Assembly (NCBI GenBank): GCA_025997715.1
Contig: BNUY01000020.1
Location: forward strand, 1 to 27,739
Direction of reading: 5' to 3'
DNA: 27,739 bases
DNA from: Spirochaetia bacterium
GTDB taxonomy: Bacteria; Spirochaetota; Spirochaetia; Treponematales; Breznakiellaceae
A model generated the notes under the pieces. The model saw only the letters and a list, made by a program, of their open reading frames with translations, was not told where the DNA came from and made no database searches. Of the stretch, positions 16,231 through 25,284 are shown in pieces; positions within the stretch are counted from its first letter, which is position 1, and each line of letters begins with the position of its first letter. Position numbers and translations under genes: made by a program.

Positions 16231-18903
16231 ATGAGGGCAGTTGAACTGGAAAAAGCCTATGATCCCAAATCCTTCGAAGACCGTATCTATGCCCAATGGC
16301 AGGATGCCGGTGCCTTTAAGCCCCGCCCTGGGGCAAATTCGGCAGTCGGGGCTGCGTTTACGGTGGTCATTCCGCCCCCCAACGTTACCGGCGTCCTCCA
16401 CCTGGGTCACGGGCTGAACAATTCGCTGCAGGATATTGTGGTCCGCTTCCACCGTATGCGGGGAGAAGCCACCCTTTGGGTGCCGGGCACGGATCACGCG
16501 GGGATTGCCACCCAAAATGTGGTGGAGAAGCGCCTCAAAGCCAAAGGGCAGAGCCGCCGCGACCTGGGGCGGGACAAGTTTGTCGAGGAAACCTGGAAGG
16601 TTAAGCAGGAGCATCACGCCATTATTTCCCGGCAGTTACAGCGTATTGGGGCCAGCGTGGACTGGTCCCGGGAGCGGTTTACCCTGGACGAGGGCCTGTC
16701 CAGGGCGGTCCGGGAGGTCTTTGTCACCCTTTACGAGCGGGATCTCCTCTATAAAGGCAATTATCTGGTAAACTGGTGTCCCAGTTGCGGTACCGCCCTG
16801 TCCGACGACGAGGTGGACCATGAGGATACCCCGGGAAAGATGTACCGCCTGCGCTACCCGGTGGCGGGCGCTCCGCACAGTTTTATCGAGCTTGCCACCA
16901 CCCGGCCCGAAACCCTGCTGGGGGATACCGCCGTGGCCGTTCACCCCGAAGATGAACGCTACGCACATCTGGCGGGGAAAACGGTGTGTCTCCCCTTAAC
17001 GGATCGGGAAATCCCGGTGGTTCAGGATACCTACGTGGACCGGGAGTTCGGCACCGGGGTAGTAAAGATAACCCCCGCCCACGACCCCAACGACTGGGAA
17101 GTAGCCAAGCGCCACAATCTCCCGGTGATCAATATCCTTACCCCCGACGGGAAGCTCAACGATGCGGTCCCGGAAAAGTACCGGGGCCTCCCGGTAAAGA
17201 AAGCCCGGGAAGCGGTTCTGGAGGATCTCATAGCCGGGGGCTTTTTCATCAAGGATGAGGATATCACCCATGCGGTGGGGCATTGTTACCGCTGTCATAC
17301 GGTGATAGAGCCCTACCTTTCGGAGCAGTGGTTTGTGCGGATGAAGCCCCTGGCGGAAAAGGCCCTGGCGAGCTGGCGAAGGGGGGAGCTTGTCTTCTAC
17401 CCCCGGAAGTGGGAAAACACCTACCAGCACTGGCTGGAAAACATCCGTGACTGGTGCGTAAGCCGTCAGCTCTGGTGGGGTCACCGGATTCCCGCCTGGT
17501 ACTGTAAGGACTGCGGTAAGACCGCCGTTTCCCGCACCGACCTTTCCTGTTGCCCCCACTGCGGTTCCGCAAACATTGAGCAGGACCCGGATGTGCTGGA
17601 CACCTGGTTTTCCAGTTGGCTCTGGCCCTTTAGCACCCTGGGCTGGCCGGAGGACACGGCGGATTTGAAAGCCTTTTATCCCACCACCGCCCTGGTAACC
17701 GCCTACGACATCATTTTTTTCTGGGTTGCCCGGATGATCATGGCGGGGCTGGAGTTTACCGGCAAGGCGCCTTTCCGGGACATCTACATCCACGGCCTTA
17801 TCCGGGACAAGCAGGGCCGGAAGATGAGCAAGAGCCTGGGCAACGGCCTGGACCCCCTGGAACTGGTGGACGAGTTCGGCGCGGACGCCCTTAAGTTTAC
17901 CCTGGCCTTTATGTGCGCCCAGGGCCAGGACCTGCTGGTGGACAAGGAGTCCTTCAAGATGGGCTCCAAGTTCGCCAACAAAATCTGGAACGCCAGCCGT
18001 TACATCCTGATGAACCTGGAAGGCCGGAGCCTGGTCACCAATCCAAACCTTCTTCCGGCGGACAAGTGGATCTACTCCCGGCTTAACGGGGCCGCCAAGG
18101 CCATGGCCGAAGCGTTCCTTTCCTACCGCTACAACGATGCCGCCCAGACCGCCTACGAATATTTCTGGAACGACTTCTGCGACTGGTATGTGGAGGCCAC
18201 CAAGCTTTCCCTTAAAACCGGTTCCGATGCGGAGAAAGACCGGGCCGCCACGGTGCTCCTGGATGTGCTGGGGGAATCCCTCAAGCTGCTTCACCCCCTG
18301 CTGCCCTTTGTCACCGAGGAGATCTACGGGAAGCTCAACGCCGCCAAAGGTGCGCCCCTCGACCTGCTGATCACCGCCGCCTATCCTGAATATGATGAAA
18401 AACGGCATGATCCCAAGGCGGAAGAGGACTTCGCTTTTCTTCAGGAATTGGTCAGGCAGGTCAGGACCCTCCGCAGTGAGTGTACCATCACCCCGGACAA
18501 AAAGGTGCGGGTTTTGGTCCGGCTGGGAGGGGAGGCTCTGGGACAGATCCTTACCGAAAACGCGGAACTGGTTAAGATGCTGGCGGGGATCGGGACCCTG
18601 GAAACCGCAAAAACCTCAGAGGCGGGGGGCTCCCGCCCCCAGGGGTCTATCGCCGTGGTAGGGGCCGGGTTTGAAGCCTTTGTGTATATCGCCGAGGCGG
18701 CGGATTTGGCACAGCTTAAACAGAAATTCACCAGGGAAATTGAGAAGGACCGCAAGTTTATCGGCGTCCTTGAGGCGAAGCTGGCCAATGAGAACTTTCT
18801 GAAAAACGCCCCGGCGGAACTCGTTGAGGGCGAGAAATTGAAGCTCCGGGAGGCCCTAAAACGGACGGGCAAGCTGGAGTCCTACATCCACGATATGGCA
18901 TAG
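16231..18903 (+). CDS. valS: Valyl-tRNA synthetase
   Basis: A class I aminoacyl-tRNA synthetase of 890 residues that charges tRNA-Val, near the usual bacterial length. The HIGH motif is HLGH at residues 57-60 in PPNVTGVLHLGHG, and KMSKS is at 531-535 in GRKMSKSLGN. The editing (CP1) domain has TTRPETLLGDTAVAV. Two Cys-rich zinc-type sections are visible: CPSCG near residue 185 and CKDCG...CCPHCG near 430-450. The C-terminal coiled coil (about 830-890, LKQKFTREIEKDRKFI) is the ValRS tRNA-binding arm. AGGA lies 6 nt before the ATG. The HD gene follows after 8 bp. Confidence 0.98.
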   Translation: MRAVELEKAYDPKSFEDRIYAQWQDAGAFKPRPGANSAVGAAFTVVIPPPNVTGVLHLGHGLNNSLQDIVVRFHRMRGEATLWVPGTDHAGIATQNVVEKRLKAKGQSRRDLGRDKFVEETWKVKQEHHAIISRQLQRIGASVDWSRERFTLDEGLSRAVREVFVTLYERDLLYKGNYLVNWCPSCGTALSDDEVDHEDTPGKMYRLRYPVAGAPHSFIELATTRPETLLGDTAVAVHPEDERYAHLAGKTVCLPLTDREIPVVQDTYVDREFGTGVVKITPAHDPNDWEVAKRHNLPVINILTPDGKLNDAVPEKYRGLPVKKAREAVLEDLIAGGFFIKDEDITHAVGHCYRCHTVIEPYLSEQWFVRMKPLAEKALASWRRGELVFYPRKWENTYQHWLENIRDWCVSRQLWWGHRIPAWYCKDCGKTAVSRTDLSCCPHCGSANIEQDPDVLDTWFSSWLWPFSTLGWPEDTADLKAFYPTTALVTAYDIIFFWVARMIMAGLEFTGKAPFRDIYIHGLIRDKQGRKMSKSLGNGLDPLELVDEFGADALKFTLAFMCAQGQDLLVDKESFKMGSKFANKIWNASRYILMNLEGRSLVTNPNLLPADKWIYSRLNGAAKAMAEAFLSYRYNDAAQTAYEYFWNDFCDWYVEATKLSLKTGSDAEKDRAATVLLDVLGESLKLLHPLLPFVTEEIYGKLNAAKGAPLDLLITAAYPEYDEKRHDPKAEEDFAFLQELVRQVRTLRSECTITPDKKVRVLVRLGGEALGQILTENAELVKMLAGIGTLETAKTSEAGGSRPQGSIAVVGAGFEAFVYIAEAADLAQLKQKFTREIEKDRKFIGVLEAKLANENFLKNAPAELVEGEKLKLREALKRTGKLESYIHDMA

Positions 18904-18911
18904 GGAGCGCA

Positions 18912-19481
18912 ATGACCACCGAAGAGATGCTTCGCCTAAAAGGAACCTTCCTCGCCCCCTACATGCAGCTTGCCACCGCCTTGATTGGTAAGTCCCGGGA
19001 GGGGGGGGGCAACATGTTCCGGCATCAACTGGATACCATGGCCACCCTCATCGACTATGGGTACATCAACTCGGTGATGCTCAAGGCGTCGATTGTCCAC
19101 GACCTGATCGAGGATATCCCCGATTTCAACCGCAACCTTATTTTATCCACTGATTTTGAGGGCCCCAATGTCTACGACCTGGTGATGGAGGTCACCCGTT
19201 TCCCCAATGAAACCAAGCCGGAATTCCTTACCCGTATCCGGAAAAGCGGTTCCCGGGAGGCCAAGATCCTCAAGGTGGCGGATCGCATATCCAACATGAT
19301 TTCCCTGGGCTTTGTGAATAATGTCGATTTCATCCGCCGCTACACCGAGGAAACGGTGCGGTATATCATTCCCATTGCCGAAGAGGTTGACGCGGCTATG
19401 CTTGCGGAACTGCATTCCCTGGTGGAGTCCCGGCGAAAATACGTTTCCGTTTTTTTCAGGCAGGAAGACGGGAATGGCTAA
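18912..19481 (+). CDS. HD-domain protein, (p)ppGpp hydrolase-like
   Basis: A 189-residue stand-alone HD protein with the metal-site pattern of the RelA/SpoT hydrolase domain: His38 (MFRHQL), His63-Asp64 (SIVHDLIED) with Glu67-Asp68, and Asp124 (KVADRISNM). SpoT-type enzymes use these residues to remove pyrophosphate from (p)ppGpp. No synthetase or regulatory domains are present, so it would be a small alarmone hydrolase, if that activity is kept. GGAG stands 5 nt before ATG. It lies between valS and vanY, 8 bp after the first and overlapping the second by 8 bp. A link between a tRNA charging gene and stringent-response control is plausible but inferred. Confidence 0.75.
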   Translation: MTTEEMLRLKGTFLAPYMQLATALIGKSREGGGNMFRHQLDTMATLIDYGYINSVMLKASIVHDLIEDIPDFNRNLILSTDFEGPNVYDLVMEVTRFPNETKPEFLTRIRKSGSREAKILKVADRISNMISLGFVNNVDFIRRYTEETVRYIIPIAEEVDAAMLAELHSLVESRRKYVSVFFRQEDGNG

Positions 19482-20301
19482 GCCCATATGGTGTATCCCC
19501 ATAGCGATACTGTTATTCTCCTGCTCCCCCGCTGAGCGGCAGCAGGCCGTTGCAGGAAATTCCGTGCAGGCCCAAACAGCGCCAACCGGGGAGGGGCTGG
19601 TGTATCCCGATATGGTACGGCGGGTCTTATCCCGCTCCCTGATACCGGGGGATCTTTCCCGCCGGGTGATGTCTGCCGCTGCGGAGGGCCCCAACTTTAT
19701 TCTGGATCTGCTTGCCTGCCTTGAGGGCGACCCCTATCTCAGGCGCTTGGTGGACAAAGGCCACGCCCTGCCCGAAGGCTATGCGCCTCTGGACCTGGTG
19801 GAACTTAGCGGGGAGGGTTACTACCGGATAAGCCGCCCTGGGCTCATGCTCCGCCAAGCCGCCGCAGATTCCCTGGAAGTGATGGCCGCCGCCGCCCGGG
19901 CTGAGGGGGCAACCCTCACCGCCGCCTCAAGCTACCGGTCCTATGACTACCAGGTGGAGGTCTATGCCCGGACCGTTGCCTCCGACGGCCAGGAAGAGGC
20001 GGACAGGGTTTCCGCCCGCCCCGGCTACAGCCAGCACCAGACCGGCCTGGTACTGGACTTCGGCCCCATCGACAATTCCTTTGCCGCAACTCCGGGGGGC
20101 CGGTGGATGCGGGACAACGCCGCCCGTTTCGGCTGGTCCCTGTCCTTCCCGGATGGCTGCGAGGATATCACGGGCTATGTGTGGGAAAGCTGGCATTACC
20201 GCTACGTGGGGCCGGAACTGGCCGCCTTTATCGACGCCTACTTCGACGGGATACAGCAATATGCCTTGCAGTTTATCTATGAATGGGAAAATACCCTTTG
20301 A
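19474..20301 (+). CDS. VanY-type D-Ala-D-Ala carboxypeptidase lipoprotein (peptidase M15B)
   Basis: A 275-residue lipoprotein. The N-terminus MAKPIWCIPIAILLFSC has a basic residue, a hydrophobic core and an LFSC lipobox. The C-terminal half has the M15B metal site: His188 and Asp195 in SQHQTGLVLDF and His241 in ESWHYRYVG, after the substrate-side SSYRSYDYQ. Such enzymes trim terminal D-Ala from peptidoglycan peptides. The start at 19474 overlaps the HD gene by 8 bp and has AGGAAG upstream. The stop lies 9 bp from the end of the convergent protease gene, with a small hairpin CCTTT-GAT-AAAGG across the stop codon. Confidence 0.92.
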   Translation: MAKPIWCIPIAILLFSCSPAERQQAVAGNSVQAQTAPTGEGLVYPDMVRRVLSRSLIPGDLSRRVMSAAAEGPNFILDLLACLEGDPYLRRLVDKGHALPEGYAPLDLVELSGEGYYRISRPGLMLRQAAADSLEVMAAAARAEGATLTAASSYRSYDYQVEVYARTVASDGQEEADRVSARPGYSQHQTGLVLDFGPIDNSFAATPGGRWMRDNAARFGWSLSFPDGCEDITGYVWESWHYRYVGPELAAFIDAYFDGIQQYALQFIYEWENTL

Positions 20302-20310
20302 TAAAGGCCC

Positions 20311-20721
20311 TTATTCCAGTTCGTTGAGGTATTCATCACCGTGAATTCCAATGAGACAGCCTTCAAAGGGGTCGGGCATAATGTCAAGCAGTTCCATGGC
20401 GGTAATTGAAAGCAGATTGTTCGCTCCCGAGGGCGCAATGGCGGCGTCCAGCTTAATTCTGCGGTTACGCCAGATGATTTCCATTTGGCTGGATACGTCC
20501 ATGCGGGCCGGCTGCCCACCGGCCAGCTTGAACATTTGTTCGCCTTCCTTACAAAGTCCCAATCGCTCAAAAACATCTCTGGTGATAACGTTCCGATGCG
20601 CCCCGGTATCAGCCTTGAAATGCACGATCGTCTGGCGCACTTCTGATTCTTTGATGCGCCCCCGGCGGAAATCGGATACATCGTCGGAGTTTCTGACTAC
20701 CAAATCTTCATAAACCGTCAT
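20311..20721 (-). CDS. Retropepsin-like aspartic protease (clan AA), copy 3
   Basis: A 136-residue protein with the same organisation as copy 2: FKADTGAHRNVI (D38-T39-G40), LGLCKEGEQMFKLAGG, ITAMELLDIMPDP. Twenty residues differ from copy 2, many of them charge changes on likely surface positions, while the active-site region and the C-terminal EYLNELE are unchanged. This indicates selection to keep function. AAGGAG lies 5 nt before ATG. It sits between vanY and the activase gene, pointing against both, like a self-contained cassette. Confidence 0.82.
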   Translation of the reverse strand: MTVYEDLVVRNSDDVSDFRRGRIKESEVRQTIVHFKADTGAHRNVITRDVFERLGLCKEGEQMFKLAGGQPARMDVSSQMEIIWRNRRIKLDAAIAPSGANNLLSITAMELLDIMPDPFEGCLIGIHGDEYLNELE

Positions 20722-20808
20722 AGAGTCTCCTTATAATGCCGGTATACCATAAACAGCACAAAGATGCCACGGGCTGTAATTGTATCCCGAACAGACCCTG
20801 GGGTTCCC

Positions 20809-20837
20809 TTGTACTTTCCTTTGAAAATTGATATTCT
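20809..20837 (+). promoter_or_regulatory. Promoter of the activase gene, implying a leaderless mRNA
   Basis: TTGTAC (20809-20814), a 17-bp spacer and TATTCT (20832-20837). A start of transcription about 7 nt on would be at 20844, only some 6 nt before the ATG at 20850, which has no ribosome binding site. Confidence 0.55.
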
Positions 20838-20849
20838 GATACCTAATTT

Positions 20850-23800
20850 ATGGAAAGCGGTTTTTCATCCTTGCGGCTTGGAATAGATGTGGGTTCCACC
20901 ACGGTAAAAGTGGTCGTCCTAAATGAAAGCAAAAAGGTTCTTTTTTCCCGGTATGAACGGCATAACGCATACCAGGCCGAAACGGTACATACCCTTTTAA
21001 AGGAAGTTTTCTCCCTTTTCCCCGGCATTGAGTTCAAGACTGCGGTTTGCGGTTCCGGGGGCAAGCCCATTGCGGATGCCATACACGCCCACTACATTCA
21101 GGAAGTGGTGGCAAACGCCATCGCGGTGCGTATCTTTTACCCCCAGGCCCGGGTCGCCATAGAGCTGGGGGGCCAGGACGCCAAGGTGGTTTTCTTCTAT
21201 TACGATGAGGGAATCAAGCGGCTTGTCGCCTCGGATATGCGGATGAACGGGAGTTGTGCCGGGGGGACCGGCGCCTTTATCGACGAAGTGGCCTCCCTTC
21301 TGCGAATCCCCGTGGAGCAATTCGAGGCCATGGCCGCCAGGGGCACCGCCGTCTACGACATTTCCGGCCGTTGCGGGGTGTTTGCCAAAACCGATATCCA
21401 GCCCCTGCTGAACCAGGGGGGCCTGCCGGAGGACATTGCCCTTTCCGCGTTCCACGCCGTTGTAAAGCAGACCATCGGCGGCCTTGCCCAGGGCCTGGCG
21501 CTCAAGCCGCCCATCATCTTTGAAGGGGGGCCGCTGACCTTTAACCCCACCCTGATCCGGGTATTCGCCGAACGGCTGGGGCTCAAGGAAGCGGACATTA
21601 TCCGCCCGGAAAATCCGGAAACCCTCATCGCCTACGGTACCGCCCTGTCCCTGGACGAAATGTTTGCTGACTCGGTTCACCTCTTCCAGCCGGCGAAGGC
21701 ACTTACCGCCCTTGCCCATTACCGTGAAAATATCAACGTTACTGTGCCTTCTAAAAGAAACGTGTATTTCGAAACACCGGGGGATCGCAGGGTGTTTGAG
21801 GAACGGCATAAAATCCCGCCGGCGCCTCAGCCAAAGGTGCAACGGGGGGATACCTTGAAGGTGTATCTGGGAATCGACGCGGGTTCCACCACCTCAAAGT
21901 TTGTGTTTCTGGATGAAGATGAAAACGTGGTGGACAGTTTTTATGCCAACAATCAAGGTGAGCCTTTGAAGGTTATCAAAGAGGCTCTGCTGGATATAAA
22001 AAAGAAGTACGATGCAATGGGGGTACGCCTGGAAATAATCGCCCTGGGTACCACCGGTTACGGGGAACTGATTTTCGATAAGGCTTTTGGCGCCGACTAC
22101 CACACCGTGGAAACCGTGGCCCACGCCGAGGCGGCCCAGAAGTATATGGACGGGGTTACGTTCATCCTGGACATCGGCGGCCAGGATATGAAGGCTATTT
22201 CCATAGCCGGCGGCATTGTTACAAACATTACCCTGAACGAAGCCTGCTCATCGGGCTGCGGGTCCTTTCTGGAAAACTTTGCGGCTAACCTTACTATCCC
22301 GGTGGATAAGATTGCGGCGGCGGCATTTAACGCGAAAAATCCCGCGGAACTGGGGAGCCGTTGTACGGTGTTTATGAACAGCACGATTATTACGGAGCAG
22401 AAGAACGGGAAACAGGCGGAGGACATTATGGCCGGCCTCTGCCGTTCAATCATAGAAAATGTGTTTACCAAGGTTATCCGCATGGCGAACTTCGCAGAGC
22501 TTGGGGACAAGATTATTGTGCAGGGGGGGACCTTTAAAAACAACGCGGTGCTCCGCGCCCTGGAACAGTATTTGGAACGGCCGGTGATCCGCGCGCCCTA
22601 TCCGGGGGAGATGGGGGCAATCGGCATTGCCCTGCTTACGAAAAAACATATTGCCGCCAAAGGATTTACCTCCCCCCACGGCCCGGCGGACAGAACCCGT
22701 TTCATCGGCCTGGATGGTTTGGCGGATTTTGAGTATACCCAGGACACAAACAACAAGTGCACTTTTTGTACAAACAATTGTAACCGCACCATGGTAAACT
22801 TTTTCTACGGGAAAGACGCCGCAGGAAAACTGCTGCCCGGTCCTTCTGAAACCACTACCTGGGTTACGGGCAACCGCTGCGAGCGGGGGGAGATAATCGG
22901 CAGCCTTGATGATTCCACCGTCCGGGAAAAGATCGCCCGGGTCAACACCCGGATGGAGGCGGTTCCCGACATGATTAAGTTCCGGGAAAAACTGCTCTTC
23001 GCCGATTATCCCGTTACGCCGGTCTGCGCCGACAGGAATACTACCATCGGCCTGCCCCGGGCATTGGACTTCTGGCGTACCATGCCCTTCTTTACCGCGT
23101 TTTTCCAGGCCCTGGGTTTTAGGACGAAGATTTCCCACCCCAGCACCCGCGCGCTCTTTGACCGGGGCCTCCAGTCCGTCGCCTCCGACACGGTTTGCTT
23201 CCCCGCAAAACTGGTGCACGGGCATATCCACGACCTTATCGCCGCCAAGGTGGACCGCATTTTCCTGCCCCTCTTTGCCCATCTTCCCTCGGATAATCCC
23301 GAGCCCCTCAGTACCTATACCTGTCCCGTGCTCAAGGGTTATCCCCTGGTGGTAAAGTATTCCGACGATCCCCAGCGCAACTGGAATACTCCCCTGGATA
23401 CGCCGGTGTTCCATTGGTTTAAACAGGAGGACCGGGACCGTCAGCTCTGCCGCTACATGCAGGATACCTACAACATTAACCGGGAGGAGGCGCAGGGCGC
23501 CATCGCCCAGGGGGATGCCGCCCTGGCAAGTTTCAATACCCAACTGGTTGCGGAGGGCTCCCGCATTATCGCGGAAACGGAGAAGGCGGGGAAATTTGCC
23601 GTGGTGATCACCGGGCGGCACTATCAGTTTGATGAACTGGTAAACCACCACTTGTCCCGTTATTTTATCGATCAGAACATACCGGTTATCACCGTGGACG
23701 CCTTGACGGGTCTCCAGGACCTGGATCTTTCCCGAACCATGCTGGACATTAACAACAGTAACCATGCGCGGCTTCTTTCCGGGGCCATCTATACCGCCCG

Positions 23801-25283
23801 GCATCCCGCCCTTGAGTATGTGCAGATCTTCAGTTTCGGCTGCGGCCATGACGCAATCTATACCGATGAGGTGACCCGGCTCATGAAGGAGATTTCCGGC
23901 AAGGCGCCCCTCATCTTAAAGCTTGATGAAAGCGATGTATCCGGCCCCTTGCGGATACGGGTCCGCTCCTTTATCGAAACCGTGCAGGCCCGGCGGAAAG
24001 CGGCGCAGGGAGCGGGGCGGGCGGAAATTAAACCCCTGCCGGATCCCTATCCGGTTAAGTTTACGAAAAAGAACCGGGACAAGATTTTCCTGATACCCAA
24101 TGTAAGCCGTGCCTTTTGTAAGGTCATGACCGCGGCCATAGGGAAACAGGGATTTAAGGTTGCCCCCATTCCCATGGGCGGCAGGGAAGCTATACTGTTG
24201 GGAAAAAAATATGTGCACAACGATAGCTGTTTCCCCGCACAAATGATGATCGGCGAAGCCCTGGCGGTTTTGAAAAGCGGGGAGTACAACCCCGACGAGG
24301 TGGTAGTCGGATCGGGGAAAGCTTTCTGCGATTGCCGGCTGGTGAATTACATGTTCCTCACCCGGAAAGCCCTGGATGACGCGGGATACCCCCAGGTTCC
24401 CGTCTATTCCACGGATATCAACGATCTTAAAAACATCCATCCGGGATTTAGATTAAGCGAGTTGTCCTTTGCCCGGGCCGCCTGGATTCTGGTGATGGTG
24501 GAGGTGTTAGAAAATCTGCGCCGCAAAATCCGCCCCTATGAATTTGAAAAAGGGGAAACCAACCGGGTGTTTGAAACAGCGGTTGACAACATTACCGACG
24601 CCCTCAGGCAGGGGGGGATGTTGAGTGCATTCTGCTCCTATAAAAAGGCCATGAAAGCCATGTGCGCCATACGCTACGACCGTAGTACCAGGAAGCCCCT
24701 GGTTTTTATCACCGGTGAATATCTTTTAACCTTCCATCCGGGGTCCAATTTCTATATTGAAGAGTACCTTGAAAAAAACAACATGGAGGTGGAACTTCCC
24801 CGGATGCACGATATATACCGGAATCTCCTGCTCATGAATGTTGTTTCAATGTTTACGATACATCATGTAATCTTTTCCCGGATGGAAATATTCCGGGCAT
24901 TTGCGGGGGATAAATTTTTTGCACTTGCCCTGCGAATCATGGACGGCCCGGCCCGTAAACATCCCCTGTATGAATGTGCTATGCAATTGCCGGACCTTGC
25001 CAAGTACAGTGATCCTATCATTGACCGTTCGATCAATTCCGGGGAGTCCTTCATGATGGCGGCGGATATACTGCACAAGGCGGCCCAGGGGGTAAAGTCC
25101 TTCATCCTCCTGCAGCCCTTCGGCTGCCTGCCCAATCATTTTGCCGGGCGGGGCATTGTTAAGCGCCTTAAGGAAGAGTATCCCGGCATCCAAATCCTTG
25201 CCCTGGATTATGACCCTGATACCAGCTTTGCAAACATAGAAAACCGTCTGCAAATGCTGATCATGAATACCCGGGTTGCCTAG
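20850..25283 (+). CDS. Fused acyl-CoA dehydratase activase and dehydratase-like protein
   Basis: A 1477-residue protein of the 2-hydroxyglutaryl-CoA dehydratase activator / benzoyl-CoA reductase (BadF/BadG) family. It has two ASKHA ATPase domains: LGIDVGSTT at residues 10-18 with ELGGQDAKV and Cys136, Cys175; and LGIDAGSTTSKF from 340 with DIGGQDMKAI and Cys466, Cys470, Cys505. Cys of this kind hold a [4Fe-4S] cluster in known activators. A further Cys group follows at 637, 640, 644 and 677. Next is a DUF2229-type section (IGLPRALDFWRTMPF) and a region like the dehydratase subunits (SDTVCFPAKLVHGHIHD). Known members use ATP to lower an electron's potential. No separate dehydratase subunit genes lie nearby, so its target is unknown; it may be self-contained. 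Cytoplasmic, strictly anaerobic chemistry expected. Confidence 0.9.
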   Translation: MESGFSSLRLGIDVGSTTVKVVVLNESKKVLFSRYERHNAYQAETVHTLLKEVFSLFPGIEFKTAVCGSGGKPIADAIHAHYIQEVVANAIAVRIFYPQARVAIELGGQDAKVVFFYYDEGIKRLVASDMRMNGSCAGGTGAFIDEVASLLRIPVEQFEAMAARGTAVYDISGRCGVFAKTDIQPLLNQGGLPEDIALSAFHAVVKQTIGGLAQGLALKPPIIFEGGPLTFNPTLIRVFAERLGLKEADIIRPENPETLIAYGTALSLDEMFADSVHLFQPAKALTALAHYRENINVTVPSKRNVYFETPGDRRVFEERHKIPPAPQPKVQRGDTLKVYLGIDAGSTTSKFVFLDEDENVVDSFYANNQGEPLKVIKEALLDIKKKYDAMGVRLEIIALGTTGYGELIFDKAFGADYHTVETVAHAEAAQKYMDGVTFILDIGGQDMKAISIAGGIVTNITLNEACSSGCGSFLENFAANLTIPVDKIAAAAFNAKNPAELGSRCTVFMNSTIITEQKNGKQAEDIMAGLCRSIIENVFTKVIRMANFAELGDKIIVQGGTFKNNAVLRALEQYLERPVIRAPYPGEMGAIGIALLTKKHIAAKGFTSPHGPADRTRFIGLDGLADFEYTQDTNNKCTFCTNNCNRTMVNFFYGKDAAGKLLPGPSETTTWVTGNRCERGEIIGSLDDSTVREKIARVNTRMEAVPDMIKFREKLLFADYPVTPVCADRNTTIGLPRALDFWRTMPFFTAFFQALGFRTKISHPSTRALFDRGLQSVASDTVCFPAKLVHGHIHDLIAAKVDRIFLPLFAHLPSDNPEPLSTYTCPVLKGYPLVVKYSDDPQRNWNTPLDTPVFHWFKQEDRDRQLCRYMQDTYNINREEAQGAIAQGDAALASFNTQLVAEGSRIIAETEKAGKFAVVITGRHYQFDELVNHHLSRYFIDQNIPVITVDALTGLQDLDLSRTMLDINNSNHARLLSGAIYTARHPALEYVQIFSFGCGHDAIYTDEVTRLMKEISGKAPLILKLDESDVSGPLRIRVRSFIETVQARRKAAQGAGRAEIKPLPDPYPVKFTKKNRDKIFLIPNVSRAFCKVMTAAIGKQGFKVAPIPMGGREAILLGKKYVHNDSCFPAQMMIGEALAVLKSGEYNPDEVVVGSGKAFCDCRLVNYMFLTRKALDDAGYPQVPVYSTDINDLKNIHPGFRLSELSFARAAWILVMVEVLENLRRKIRPYEFEKGETNRVFETAVDNITDALRQGGMLSAFCSYKKAMKAMCAIRYDRSTRKPLVFITGEYLLTFHPGSNFYIEEYLEKNNMEVELPRMHDIYRNLLLMNVVSMFTIHHVIFSRMEIFRAFAGDKFFALALRIMDGPARKHPLYECAMQLPDLAKYSDPIIDRSINSGESFMMAADILHKAAQGVKSFILLQPFGCLPNHFAGRGIVKRLKEEYPGIQILALDYDPDTSFANIENRLQMLIMNTRVA

Positions 25284-25284
25284 G

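Noticed and set aside
16996..18408. 470-codon reverse-strand frame inside valS
   Set aside because: It is a mirror of GC-rich third positions in valS, has no family likeness and no start signals.
22446..23849. 467-codon reverse-strand frame inside the activase gene
   Set aside because: Same effect of codon bias; the forward frame has clear conserved motifs throughout.
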